Assembly (NCBI GenBank): GCA_019614645.1
Contig: JABWDB010000005.1
Coordinates: forward strand, 8,278,001 to 8,342,000
Reading direction: 5' to 3'
Source: Stratiolaelaps scimitus
Lineage: Eukaryota; Arthropoda; Arachnida; Mesostigmata; Laelapidae
DNA: 64,000 nt
Shown: in pieces, positions 23,773 to 36,489 of the stretch
Position numbering within the stretch: the first letter of the stretch is position 1
Layout of the letters: each line of letters starts with the position of its first letter
Made by a program: the position numbers and the translations under genes
Notes under the pieces: model-generated
Database searches by the model: none
What the model saw: the letters and a program-made list of their open reading frames with translations, nothing else
Told to the model about the DNA's origin: nothing

Positions 23773-26430
23773 TTATCAGTCTGAACCAGTAAAGGAATCC
23801 AGGGTAGTTATCCTAAACCGGGCATCAATGACCGCTTTTTGCGTACATAGCACCCATACGAATTTATTCGCATTGCAAATAGGAAAGCGCAGAAACTTAC
23901 ATGTTTTCTGCGGGATCTACGCTCGAACATAAAATGATACCTGAATTTGCGACACTGTCGTCATGGTAAAAGATATTTTCAAGTGCAAAATATATATTTT
24001 CAATTTCTATACCGTTTCGTCAGTTAGCTACTTCGTTTGTTCCTTGACGAACAACCTTCAGAAATGAGAGCAGACCCGATTGAGGCTACACTTTTCGTGG
24101 TCGTTCTTATTCCACCTCTTCGTTGTCGGTGGCTAGTCACCATAGCGAGATATGCTATGATGTGTTATGTCTATCCTATGTTTGAAAACGTTCTTGTCAT
24201 CGTTATTTTTCTCCCCACTATTGCCAAGCATTCTGTCTTCCCGTATTGTTGTGCTCATTGGTGTAGCATGTTGCTGTTGTTGGTTGTTGGCCTTTTTTTT
24301 TTCAAGACGCATAAACGCTGCCGCCGTGCTCACATAAGCACCCGACGAAGCACATAAGCGCAGCAGCAAAAGCCACAGCATCAGCAGTAGCAGAAACCCC
24401 GCAGCCGTGGGCCATATCCTTTGCGTCGCACTTGCGTTCTTTCGCTCTATCTATCTTTAGCCGTCAACTTTAGTGGCGGCGATGGCGGCGATGGCGGCGG
24501 CGGCGGCCAATTCACGGCAGAGTTTCTGCTGCTGCTGCTGATTCTGCTGTTGCCGTGTCCCGTCCAGACTTGTTGTTGCTTCTTCTTCTAGTGCTATTGC
24601 TTAGGCGAAGCGTGGTAACGTACCGTCGTCCGTGTCTGGCCAGTTCAGCTCTCAGTTCTGCCATCCCTCTGCGACTGCGATGACTGACTGCTCACCGGCT
24701 AGCTGGGCTGCCCTGCCTCCAGCCTCTGTTAGCAGTGTGAGCACGTTCGCAGCAGTCTAGCGATTTGGGCGTCCGACGCCCAAGTTACTCGCTAGACTAC
24801 ATGATTGGCTCTGCCGTCCGCCGCGCCACTGCGGACCGCAGCATAACCAAACGGACGCGATGTGTCCACAAATACACAGACGCGAGCTTATACAAATTCA
24901 ACTAGAGCGGCGGCGGCGGCGGCGGCGTTGTCGACTGGACCACGCAACGCCAAGTGGCGGCGAACCGACAACGAGGGGAAGCGGTTCCTCGTCATCTTTG
25001 TAGATCATGTCTGCGAATCTATCTCTCTCTCTCTCTGTCTCTGTGCGACTGTGTGAGCGAGCTAGCTGGCTAGTGCTCTTTTGTGTAGCAGCAGCACCAC
25101 CAGCAGAGGCAGCAGCAGCGGCGCGACGGAGTTAGTAAACCCAGCTCCAGCAGCAGAAGCAGCTAAGCAGTGCTTTAACGCACCGCACTTCTACCCTGCC
25201 GGCGGCAAGAGCAGCAGCAGCAGCGGCGGCAGTCGCTAATGGCCGAACGCACGCGAGGCAACGCCGTCAGCAACAAACGCGAAACGCGATGACGGTTGGT
25301 GCCATTTAAGTAGTGTGCCACTATCTCATCACGCCATTCACCCAACTACATTTCCACTGCCACCATAGGCCGCCGCCGTCGCCGCCGTCGTCGTCGTCGC
25401 CACCAGCAGCAGCAGCAGCAGCAGCTGCACCACTCAACTTTACTTTAGAGAGTCGCCGCGAGTCGCCTCTGCCGGAACGTCCGCTGCTGCGGCGAACGAG
25501 AACTGCGGCGCAGACTGCCTCTGAAGAGACCGACAAGGCCCTCCGTAGCTGCAATGAACAGATGAGGGGACTACCTACTTACATTACGAGCACAACTAAC
25601 ACTGTATATATATATATATATATATATACTGGGATACTCCGCCGGCTATTACGGAGGAATTGGTGTGCACATATATTTATATAAAGGCGGCCCAGAATCA
25701 CTCACACATCAGACGTTCTCACACATAAAATACACACACACACGCACACTTATGGCTTGTGCAGCAGCAGCAGCAACAGCAAAAGTAGGCGAAAAATGAA
25801 TGATGTCGAGTTACACGAAGTGCTCAAGTGGTGGAAAAAGGTCCATACAGAGAGAATTAGCATGGACCCTCGAACAACAGGGGAATAAATGACCAGATGG
25901 TGGTCGCCCAAAGTAATCCAGGAGAGAAATATAAAATGTGAGATAGAGATATGGATTGAGAATGGATATGGAGAGAAAGAGAGAGAGAGAGAATGAGAAG
26001 TAAGCAACGCTCATAATGACAGCGTTCATAAACACCGAAACAAAACAAACCGAAAGGACGCATGAGCCCACATCAAATCGCAGATACGTGGTAAAGAGAT
26101 GCAATGCTGCAGGCTGTGTTCTGTGCTCTTCACGCACTTTGGTATAATACGCAACCGCCGCAGCTTCCTCCTCATAAATTGCCTACATTCACGACAGTAT
26201 CATGTACCATACAAGAGAGTTAGAATAACTAGTAGCAGGCAGTAGTTTAATTGATGTTCAGATGATGCATTATCTGAGGATTAAGGCATTCGTCAATCAA
26301 AAGTGGCGTTTTTAGGTCCACGTTGCTTTGCTGTACTGGTTCTCGTCGTGCTTTTTTGGCTGACGTTGAATTTCAGCATATTGCTTTGTGATAGATTGCA
26401 CGTTCCCTATACGAGAGTATGCCAAGATTA
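22960..26430. other. anonymous sequence with a CAG/GCN-rich island
   Basis: ATA and TA tracts lie at 23,243-23,267 and 23,732-23,770. A long GC-rich island at 24,460-25,560 contains GCG, CTG, CAG and GTC tracts and could be an untranslated first exon or a regulatory region. CT/GA runs follow near 25,020-25,045 and 25,975-25,993, and a (TA)n lies at 25,603-25,627. No gene is recognised. Confidence 0.6.
23732..23770. repeat. (TA)n microsatellite
   Basis: A pure TA run of about 39 bases in otherwise anonymous AT-rich sequence. Confidence 0.95.
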
Positions 26431-26439
26431 CTGTCTGAT

Positions 26440-26635
26440 CCTAAATATTTTCCTATTTAGGCAAAATAGGAACTTTTTCCTATTTTGCCTAAATATTTTC
26501 CTGTTTAGGCAAAGTAGGAAATTTTTCCTATTTTGCCTAAATAGGAAAATATTTAGGCAAATATTGCCTATTTAGGCAAAGGCAATATTAGGCAATATTT
26601 GCCTAAATTCGCCTATTTTGCCTAAATATTGCCAT
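26440..26635. repeat. cluster of alternating inverted repeats (TTTGCCTA / TAGGCAAA)
   Basis: Within 196 bases there are four copies of tttgcctaaat (or one-base variants) and four copies of its complement atttaggcaaa, in alternation. The first 96 bases are two 48-bp direct repeats (26,440-26,487 and 26,488-26,535) that differ at three positions. Each contains its own inverted halves. The rest is built from shorter permutations that include gcaatatt/aatattgc. Any single strand could fold into several competing hairpins. It lies just beyond the 3' end of the LINE A copy at 26.93 kb. It could be a hairpin-type MITE remnant, a foldback or satellite-like unit, or a product of replication slippage. 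Confidence 0.85.
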
Positions 26636-26929
26636 CAAAATTCAATGATGACGCTATATATAAACGAAAAAGAAATAGTTTTTAGTCCCTCTAAAAATGG
26701 ACTGTACGCATCGGGCTTCATGAAAAATCCCATTAAAAGAACGATTCACGATCTCCCGGTTGCAACTGTTGGTGAGTGTATGGACGCAATAGATATATTG
26801 AGGGCACTGCTGTTGATAGCTCCAGTATAAATCTGTTTCACAATGTTGAGACATGTTACACGGTTTCACGTTTCTGCAGTATACTTTTACACCTAATACG
26901 AGTGTCCATTTTCCCCAGTATATCCCGTA

Positions 26930-28710
26930 TATATACAATGTACAATACAAGGCTTGGTTTACTAACGGAACTGCAGTCTTATCACAACGCTTAAAAGTTC
27001 TCGTAAAAATAATAGCGAAAAGGAAGTGTCGTCTCATGGATTATTTCAAATTCGACCGATTTCTGGAAACGGCATTATTTATATCAATTTTTGGTTATGA
27101 TAAAAGTGACAGTATAAAAGAGACAACGCCCACACAAATTATATTCAGTCCATGCATTAACAGCAATTATAAACAGACAGAATTTTTCTGATTCGTTTCA
27201 TTATAGTACCTCCTTTGAGGACACCTCCAAATTATTTACAAATAAGCTTCCTGACCTCCCGCACAAACGCCTTTGCTTATGTAAGGGTTCTAATTTCGTG
27301 AGGTAGTGAGCCCCAGAGCATGGCGGCTGAGTTCCCTTATATCCCGGTTCTAAGGGACAAGTTTATAACATGTATGTTTAAATGGCGAGCGAGAAACGAC
27401 GAGGACAACTTAATAAGTCTACTCGGGATGCCCATTACCCCTACAGTCCAGTTGGCCCTAGTTGAGTCAAGGGCCCTCTGTGTTTCTAATAAACTAACCC
27501 CTGAGAAAGCGAATGTTGAACTCTGAGCCCCCCAAATAGATGTCAATTCTGGTCGAAGGTCCTCTCGCGCGTTTATCCCAGATACAGTGTCCGAACCGAC
27601 AGCAGCAAATTGCCGGTTCAATTCGTTAGAAATAGCCTGTGGTGGCTCCAGACGTCCAGAGTTGGACTCGAGAATCCGAGGGAGTTAAGCTCTACCGTTA
27701 CCTCTCCCACATGAGGTATTGATAATTCGATAATTGTGAAGAAGGAAGTCCTGGCACAGCGGCGCTTTCGCTTATACCTGAGAAGACTGTCATGATAGGC
27801 CGTCTTAGACTCCTGGGAGCCCGCCCTAATGTGCCAGCAGTAGAGCTTGTTTACATGAGTCGTAAGACGGCGAAGACCAGCAGAAAATTGGAATTTATCT
27901 CGACATTGGGGCGCGGTTGGTTCCACTGTGGTAAAGCATCTGTCATATTCTATAGACAGCTCGCTGCTGAGTGTACTAAAGGCAAAAGTACATTAAGCCA
28001 GGTAAGTTGGCCAATACTGCAGTCAAAACGAACAAGGCCTTGCGTTTGATGCTGCTTAACAGGGACTTGCACCACTAGAGGAACACCCGCTGGATTAACA
28101 CCAGACCTACCCGTTATAGCAACTGTAACCGCATAGGGATCAGAAAACACAGGAGTACGCCAGACGACCGCAGAGATATCGAGGTATTCCTCACAAATGC
28201 CAACGGCTTTATGATCAATAAAAGTGCCGGAAGGCGGGCGGGTGAATTTGTCAACAACATGAGAGAAATTTCGAGAGGAGAAGAACCCAGAATAACTATC
28301 AGAACACGGGTCGTTTAACAGATTGTCGTTTGAATCGCCCATAAGGATAGAAGTCACGGTACCACCCACAGGAAGAATGTGTTCCAGCATGTCGAGCAGG
28401 GAGTCCCTATGTGAGAAATGACTGGAATAAAAACCAACGAGGTAACCCTCGAAACCAGCTTTCCTAACGTGGACACGAACTACCTGCACATGACCATCCT
28501 CACTACTTTGTGCTGTCGAGCCGAGAATACTACATTTGTTATGCACATAGATTTCAACCCCACCGCCTTGTCTGTCAAGCGTCCGACCTGAGCCAACGTG
28601 CGTGCAGCCTGAGATCCCATAGCTGCAGTAATCAACCGTTTTTAATCATGTTTCACACACCACTACCGCGTCCAGCATAGCATCCTTCACCCTCAAGAAA
28701 GTCTTGCAGA
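26930..28710 (-). mobile_element. internally deleted LINE (family A), endonuclease plus RT start plus 3' end
   Basis: Minus-strand reading gives an apurinic-type endonuclease domain: AVVVCET*LKTVDYCSYG (the expected Trp of ETWL is TGA at 28,648-28,646), QGGGVEIYVHNKCSILG, ILMGDSNDNLLNDPCSDSYS, SHVVDKFTRPPSGTFIDH and WRTPVFSDPYAVTVAI. Two catalytic spots are altered: GDFN is GDSN (about 28,340), and the last SDH is SDP (codon CCC, 28,138-28,136). After this comes the start of the reverse transcriptase, with INAREDLRPELTSIWGAQSS and GIPSRLIKLSSSFLARHLNI (27,621-27,337). The next block is already the C-terminal LPHEIRTLT.AKAFVREVRK (about 27,315-27,240), so the RT core with the YADD motif has been deleted. 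A 3' untranslated region of about 250 bases leads to the conserved tail ACTGCAGTTCCGTTAGTAAA near 26,950-26,975. This copy is non-functional. Confidence 0.85.
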
Positions 28711-29883
28711 GTTTCTAGCTGACCCGATTTTTTAGCCCCGCTTTTTGGATTACAATTGTCTTATGTAGACGTAATGAAAATAACAATCTCGTTATAAGGG
28801 CATTCGCACTTATGCTAATTCGTAGTACCTGACTGCGTGTTCGCAAAATTGTTTGGAACAATTGTTGGACATCCTTTGTGTACGGGACAATAACGCTCGT
28901 CGGTCTAACTCAAGGTTCAGATCACTCGAATATTCGATTGTAGTCGATAATTTTTAGTCGCTTTTTGGAGCTCGAAACTGAGCAATAAACTGTATTTGTT
29001 ATTCTGCTAGGAGCATTTGGACCGTAAGTAGCTAAATCCAAGGTGTTCAAGACAATCCTCGAAAAGATATTACTTCGGATTGTAGGCACCAGACGCCTAG
29101 CAAGCCGATCACAGAATGCTCGAAGTTCTAATGGGTGTTCGATTACCGTGCAGAAATAAACGACCAGCTGAATCATCAGGTCTTGCTCTTACAGTAAGAA
29201 CATTTTGAAAATCGCCAATCTGAAGGCGATTCTGTTAAACAAAAAAAAAAAGGGTCAGAGACACACATTATGCAACGATTGTTGCCGGCGATTTCGCGTG
29301 CAACCATGTTACACTTTTAGCACAACTCTTTACGCAGTGAAAACTGCTTCATTCTCGGTCTATAACGATCAATTTGATCTAATGAAAGACCTTCAAAAAC
29401 AATATAAATGCATTTCTCCAAACTGAATACAATATCTTCGAAAACTTCCCTCCACGGCACTGCCAGTATCGTAGTTACTCAATGACACCCAAAGCAAGCA
29501 AACAGTAAATAAAAATCTGAAGCGCGTTTCAACACGAGCAACAGCCCGACCGGACAGTACATATCGATTTGCACCATTTGTATTGACGAATGGTTGGAGA
29601 AAAAAAATCAATTTCGAACTATTTCTTTTACAGCAAATGCAATACTATACACTGTTTGCTAAGATATTCTTACCAACAATCTCCCTCACCCGTTACCGCA
29701 CCTTAATAGACGAACGGCACCAGCGGACGATAGCCGAATTTTCACAGAGCGTTCGAAGCGTATCCGAAATCTTCACGTTCAAATGGGTGTAAAGGCTTCG
29801 CTATTCTCGTATGTATGTGTGTTCTGTGTCCGCTAATGGCCGGCTATTGGCATTCGTTATCGTTTTGTGTGTGTCGCGTCCAG
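28711..29883. other. anonymous sequence, possibly old LINE 5' region
   Basis: A minus-strand frame at 28,922-29,176 (RAFCDRLARRLVPTIRSNIF and VLNTLDLATYGPNAPSR) lies where ORF1 of the LINE A copy would be expected, but I cannot match it to a known ORF1. Nothing else was seen. Confidence 0.45.
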
Positions 29884-30161
29884 TCAGCCGGGTCGGTTTA
29901 CTCTGCTGGATCCGAAAAATTGTTCCGCAGAGACGTCGACGCCGGCAACGGCCACATTGGCCCGGCTGGCAGCAGCTGTTTCCATAGCAAATGACCGTCG
30001 TCGAGACGGCCCTTACGGCGGGTTAGGTCTTGCACGTTTTGACGCTGCGCGTCCTTTCGCGCCGGCAAGCAAACACCAGCCACCGGGCATTAGGCGAGCG
30101 ACACCAGCCAGCAGCAGCGGTGGTGGTGGCGAACAACAAGCCCACGATCACCCGGCAACTG
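29884..30161 (+). CDS. candidate internal exon of unknown gene
   Basis: The stretch is bounded by a plausible acceptor (tgtcgcgtccag) and a near-consensus donor (CTG|gtgagt), and the frame across it is open. The peptide reads QPGRFTLLDPKNCSAETSTP, ATLARLAAAVSIANDRRRDG, PYGGLGLARFDAARPFAPAS and a His/Pro/Ser/Gly-rich end. Intron phases would be 2 before and 1 after. The block is GC-rich with some Ser/Gly repeats, so compositional bias may keep it open. Family unknown. Confidence 0.3.
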
Positions 30162-30737
30162 GTGAGTGTCCGGCCCGCTTCTCGCTGTGTCGGCAGTAAT
30201 GTGATGCAGTATTGACGATTGGTCCGGACGCCGACGCGGCCCTAACGCCGCCGGTCGAAGCTCGCTGAAGGACGAACCCTTCGGTCAGCGATCCGCGCGA
30301 AACTGAAATGAAATGACAAAGGACGACTTCTAGTTGTCTGAGTGGCCGTTGTCGCCGTCGCCGCCGGTACTGCCACAAGAAAAAAAAGAAGTCACATGTG
30401 AATGATGTCTCGAGAAGCCGAGTCAAGCGGTTCGACATGGGTAACCGATGCACACGTATAACAGATAGTCAGAACAAGCTGTGAATGACTCAATGGCACG
30501 GAGCATGATTAGCAAGCTGGCTGTTGTGTGTTCGTTATGTCCGAGAGTCGACTAGAAACGTGCGTTTCGGTACACGACGCTCGTCGTGAAGGTTGGGCTG
30601 TTCATGCCCGAATTGTCCAAACTGATTTTTATGAATTATTATGCTATTGTGAAAAAAAAAACGAATTGCTTCTGTCGTTCGGTTGTTTGGGGGAGGAGGA
30701 CATATTTGTTTGCGATTTCCAATGTAAGCGTATTTAA

Positions 30738-30775
<38 letters not shown>

Positions 30776-33700
30776 CCAATTTGCTATGGATCGAGCTGAT
30801 TGCTCCAATGCGTTCGTTGAGGCTTTAATGATTATGTATAATAGTAATGAACAACAGAGTGAGTAAAGTTCAGCGAAAGATGACTCGAGATGTGACATTA
30901 CAAATATCGTTGACTACAAAATCGTTGTTTATAAAACGGACTCTCCTTCATCGGTCTTTCTCCTATGACAGGGCTTAGGAGTGGAGGAGTTGCGAAGTCT
31001 TTAATAAATCTCAAGATAATATAAGACCATGGGTCATAGTATGTCTCAGCCTGATGTTCCAGTTGAACTAATTCGTAATTGAATAGTGGACTGAACCAAC
31101 GAATATTGGTGAGATGGGTTCATGTCCAGCAGGTTCATATACATCAAACAGTTTTTGAACGGCCGATCTGAGGCTGTGTTTCTGTTAGGATAGGCTTCGG
31201 TCCGCTTTGTAGCACCGTTGATTCAAGGGACCTTTCACCATGATAAATTCTTCTCGTGCTAAACCTGCATAGGTTTTCTGCAACAGACCTATGTGATCTA
31301 TGGCAGAACAATATTTGGCGTATCCCAGAAAAGCACAATTTCTATTCGATACATCTACAAAGTATTATATTAACGCAATGCAGGCTCATTAGGTTATAAT
31401 ACAAATGCATTATGTACGACACGCTTAAAGATCACTCAGGCAACTCCAATGTCGAAAGGGAGTTTGTTCGGAGTTGTCTCGAAGAGGGAGGCCGCTGATC
31501 GCCATCAGAAACATTCTTATTCACTAAGAATCGCTCCCAACAACGTCATACATCATGTTACATCGCCTATTATCGCAGTAGAAATGTGGTAACATAAACT
31601 CGAGACTCGAAATTTCGGGATGATTTTATTATCGTTGTTCATTTTTCGCCATCCCTTGCTTTTTTGTCTAGACTATCTGACCATACATTGATACATGACA
31701 CACTTGTTCTTTTGTCGTATCGCTTAATAATATAATACATTCATCATCTCGCCACTGCCGCCACCGCCGACAACATAACAATCACCATCAATCAGCAATA
31801 CTGAATAATCAGAAATGATCACTGATGCTTCTGCCGTTGTCACTAGCGACTCGAGGCGATGTTGTCGTGGTCAGTTGACGGCGATGATCCGCGGATGTCA
31901 TCTGTCAAACCCTTTTCGCATGCGAATCTCCCCCCTTCGAAAGCGCACGAGTTTCGGCCAACAGTGCCCAGACGGCGCCACCAGTCTCGTGCTCTATTGT
32001 TCTGGTGCGCTTTTTGTGTTGGCTGTGTGGCCTCACAATGGCCGGGGTCTACTTGTCCGGGGGTCAGGTATTTCGGTACGTTCCGCTAGTGAGGTTGTGA
32101 GATAGGCGCGGACGCGGTCAGCGAAGAGCTGAGGCCCTCTTCTGAGGGCCACGACTGCCTCGGACCCTCGGCTGCTCGGCCAGGCGACTGGTCTGAGTGT
32201 TGGTGGCGTTCCACCCGACCACCCGCTTGGACGCCGCATCTCGTGATCTGCTGCTGCTGCAGGTCGTCCATTAATCTTGCGCCTCTTTTTTGTTTGTTTT
32301 TGTTCAGGGATCGCCAGCGAATGTGGCATATCGCAGGGGACCGCGTGCAAACGGGATGTGTTCTAACAAACAACCATGTGTCGTATGTGGTAATATAAAA
32401 ATTAACCGCCACCAACAGGTTAAGTCTGCTGACATGGTTTTGGCCTGTGGTGCTGTCCCACGTGGTCTTGGCTGTGTGAGGTCCCGTCTCCTCTGCCTAA
32501 GCATATATGTGTATATAAATAATTACACGTATGATATATACATCGAGTAGACAGCAGATGCAGGGTGCACGGTACAAAGATGGCCGCCAATGTCGGCAAG
32601 ATAAAATCATTGCAACGGCAACATGTTGTCTCGTCTCATGTTCCTGCTTGGCCACGATTATGGAGGGTGATTTTTAATTTTATCTGCTACCGTAACTGAT
32701 AATATCGCCATTACAATAGGCGACCAACGTTCCAAATGTGGTGCATATTATACGATAGCATATCCGTCCGCGACAGTAATGTGCGAGCATAATTGAAATT
32801 CTCACCTGGAACCTGCACAGAGGAGATTCAATATTAGCAACGACTCATCATCTCCATTAGGAAGTGAATCAATATGAATTCTCACGAAGCGACGAATAGT
32901 GCCGTGCGTTGCCTTGAACTGTCGAAGGCGTTGATTCAATACAGGTTTTAATTTAAATTTGACAAGGACATTGAAATAGTTTCATTGATACTGAATTTTA
33001 TCGTAAAAAAACTGAAACGTACGTATCTATTAATATTAATATTATGTATTATATGCTGTAGCGCTTAGGCAAGCGTGACGAGTCGAAATATTCTCATCTG
33101 AAGCATTGCTTGTGACCGGCTGTTATATGAAGTATTGTACTGTAATACTAACAATAGCATGGGGAAAATAGGAAAGCTCACACTAAGTGACGTTTTCCCG
33201 TTTAGCCTACGCTGCGTCAACATATACCAGTCTCTCACCAAGCCTCATTCACTTCAAAATTGCTGATGATTCGACGCTACGAGCTCTAACAGAGACGATC
33301 CCTATGTGTATTTCTCTCTCTCTCGCTCGCTCTCTCCCTCTCTGTCTGAGCGTGATCATATGCGTGCATGTATGCGGTAGCTCGCTAGTCCGCTCGTTCC
33401 GATATGTGGGTGTGTGTGTGTCTCTATTTCTCTGCCTTTATCTACGGCAACGGGTCATGTCGGCCGTTCCGTCGGAGTCCACCAGTGCCAGGGTAACGTT
33501 CAATACTGTCGAACATAGCCACGTCCATTAGGTAGGGCAGAAGAAGCAACTGGCACAGCGTACACCGGCCGTATGCTCGTGGCAAGCCGGGAGCAGCAAG
33601 GTAAGCCAAGTAGGCGAGCATGCGTCTTCATTAAGCGTGGAGCGTCCAGTCACTCGGGGCGGGACACACAACGGCGACTGGCCAGCGTTGCTACCATACA

Positions 33701-35700
33701 ACAATTGCTATTGCTTCATCTATATATATATATATATATGTATCGCTCTTTAGCTGTATGACTCTCTCTGTATGACCCCATTGACTCTATGCGCGACGTG
33801 AAACTTTCTGGCACGTTACACGGTCGATCCGGCCCGGTCGGCTGATCTGCCTGTGGGTCCGCCCGATCGTCTGGTCCGACCTTCGCTGGTTGTCCAGCCT
33901 GCACTTTGCCCTGAGTCATAGCGAGTACAAAGCCGCTCCGCTCCCCCTCCCATTCCGTTTGCTGTTTGCTTTATACCGACGATGTTCCTATGCGCCCAGC
34001 GCGGAAATCAATTTCCACACGAACGTGCTCACTCTCAATCGCCGCAGAAGCAGATGATGCTGCTCTGCGGCTATGGCAACAGAGGCACTTATAATGCATA
34101 GTGTATTCAACGTGTACACTAACCATATGCATAACAATGATACAATTCTGTGAGCGAGTGTGCACCCGTACTTCTCTGTGGAGGATAACGAATAACGAGA
34201 CAGGATAGCCAACTTCAATATATTACTACATTTACCTACATCGTCAAAGCTGACACGGAGCTCGCGCTAACCTGCTGACTTGGGAGCTACCCGGGAGAGT
34301 CTCAAGGCAAGGCTTTCGAGTAACCGAGCGCTGGGCTCAGTGGAAGCTCGAGGCTGCCAAATGTATGTGCGTGGGTAGCCGCGAATTTTCTGCTGTACGT
34401 TTTGAAGCCGTACGCAATGTACGCACAACTACTGCTATTGATAATAATTATACATATATAGTTAGGTTTCGCCGATGCCATCCGGTGCAGCGCTGATTGG
34501 ATGATTGTGGACATTTTTCTTATATCTAAATGCTGTTTATTGCTGATTTTACTTCACTCATTAATCATTAATCGTCAACACTTACGATTTTTTTCGTACA
34601 TTTAAAATGCTAACGCGGACGCGGAGACAACGCGAATAGCATAACATTATATGGCTATACACTTCGACGTTAGAATTTCGGTCTCTCTATTCAGCACGTT
34701 GTACTTATGGATTTTTAAAAAAAATATTTAATTATACTAGTGGGCGACAGTTGCACCCGCTGAACGTGAAATACATCTAAGAACAGCCTCCTCGATATAT
34801 ATGTTTAATGGAATATTTTAAACAAGGAGGCCCAACTCCGTCAGTGCTCAAGCTTGTAGGAGAATATGTTGACCCATTGAGAATCTAAAGGAAATCTTTA
34901 CCTTGAAAATCGGTTGCATATGGTTGTCGTATAGCGGACGATAACCTTTCTCCTAATATCTGTAGAAAGTTTAATGATTGCATCGCTGGTCCTCCCAATT
35001 CGAAGACCTACAGGTTAAAAGTGGTACTCATTCATTTACGAGGCGTATTTTCTGTTCTTAGCTTGTTCGGCTGTATTGGCCGCATGAGCAGGCCGTGTTA
35101 CTCCGCGCCTGACGTAAGAAGGTGTTAAAGTGCAATCCCTAACCACAGGTTTACCTCGGGAAAAGGGGATTCACGACATACCATAGGATGCTTCCCATCA
35201 AAGCCACAAAAACCTGCTGGTTAACGAATGCAAGGAATAGATGTGGAATGAAGGGCTCTGGCCATAGTCTTATTAGTTAAAGAGTGTCTCGGGCCACGAC
35301 CCGCATTTTTTATATAAGGGAGTCCACACTGACCGCTTGTCCGCAGAAACAGGGAAGTGAAGAAACTTGATCACCTCTCGAACGTAAACACAGTGCAAGA
35401 TGGCGACATTGATCATCAACTAAAGTTCCCATATGATAGGAGGAAACAGCATTAGGTCATGTTCCCGAACAAGGCCTAGTGAGAATCTTCAGTCTGGCTC
35501 ATCCCACATCGCTCGAAGCCTGATCTAGGACAGACTGTTGAACAGATTCATGAAAAAGCTGCATCCATTTGCGTTGAATCCTTCGATATTCTAACAGTAT
35601 CTACATCTTGTTGAATGGGTTAAGTTTCGCATTAAGTTCATCTCTGGTTGAGACTAAGTGCGTCCATGTATCCCCAAATACCACTTTCTTGACTAGATCA
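30162..35700. other. anonymous sequence with microsatellites
   Basis: TA runs lie at 30,741-30,771 and 33,719-33,739, and a CT run at 33,312-33,350. A GC-rich block at 31,850-32,270 is open in several frames with no recognised product. From 34.6 to 35.7 kb the sequence has no frame of note. Confidence 0.6.
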
Positions 35701-35713
35701 GGAACCGAATGCG

Positions 35714-35971
35714 TTGAGTTATTGCATTTTACAAGTGAATATGTTGGTCTTAATTTTCTTTTTTAGTTTATATTTATACGGATTTAATTGCGATGAATCG
35801 AGATCATTGTCAGTATCCGAATTTTCATTCACTAACCCAGGCTATATCCTCCGGTCCAACGAACTGAATTCACTTGCCGATTACTGTCTAGGAGTATACG
35901 TGGACCTTTCACGAGCTTTTGACTGGTTCCGTGGCCTGTCTCGTACAACAGATCAATTGGAGTATATATGA
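35714..35971 (+). mobile_element. possible reverse transcriptase palm fragment of a LINE
   Basis: An 85-codon open frame ends with ADYCLGVYVDLSRAFDWF, which fits RT motif A (hydrophobic-D-L-S-x-A-F-D) of non-LTR elements. The upstream part (CDESRSLSVSEFSFTNPGYI) is not diagnostic and no other RT motif follows. This may be a small scrap of a third LINE in the plus orientation. Chance similarity is possible because only one motif is present. Confidence 0.4.
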
Positions 35972-36489
35972 ACCGCGGGGAGTGCTAGATTCGAGAATAA
36001 ATACGATCATAAGACTCCCCCTAGCACTGCGTCCTGCCGTCAGCGTAGATTCGTCACCGTCCAGCGGTAGATCCAGCGACCGTCGAGGATAACGACCTGA
36101 ATCAACGAGAGTTCGCTGTCCGTTTGTTAACGTATAAAATTTAGTCTAAATAATGCTTTGCCATCTGACACAATATAATAATAATAAAAGAAGCACTTTA
36201 TTTCAAAGGAATATTATTACATAGACTGGGTAGTTTTGTCGTACCCAACATTCTGTTCACTTATTCAATAATTCATAGTGTAAGCGTGATATTCTCCAAG
36301 GGAAGAGATCATTAATACACTTTTTTGCCGATATACATTTTGGCTGTATATTCCTTTTGGATCTGGTCGTGGCTGGACATCTTTTCGACCATGAACGGCT
36401 TTTTTAATACCATTTTGTTGAGTAAGGCTTTGTCTAACTTACTTAGACGCTGGATGATGTGTGTGATTTTCACATCATTTTTGTCACAT

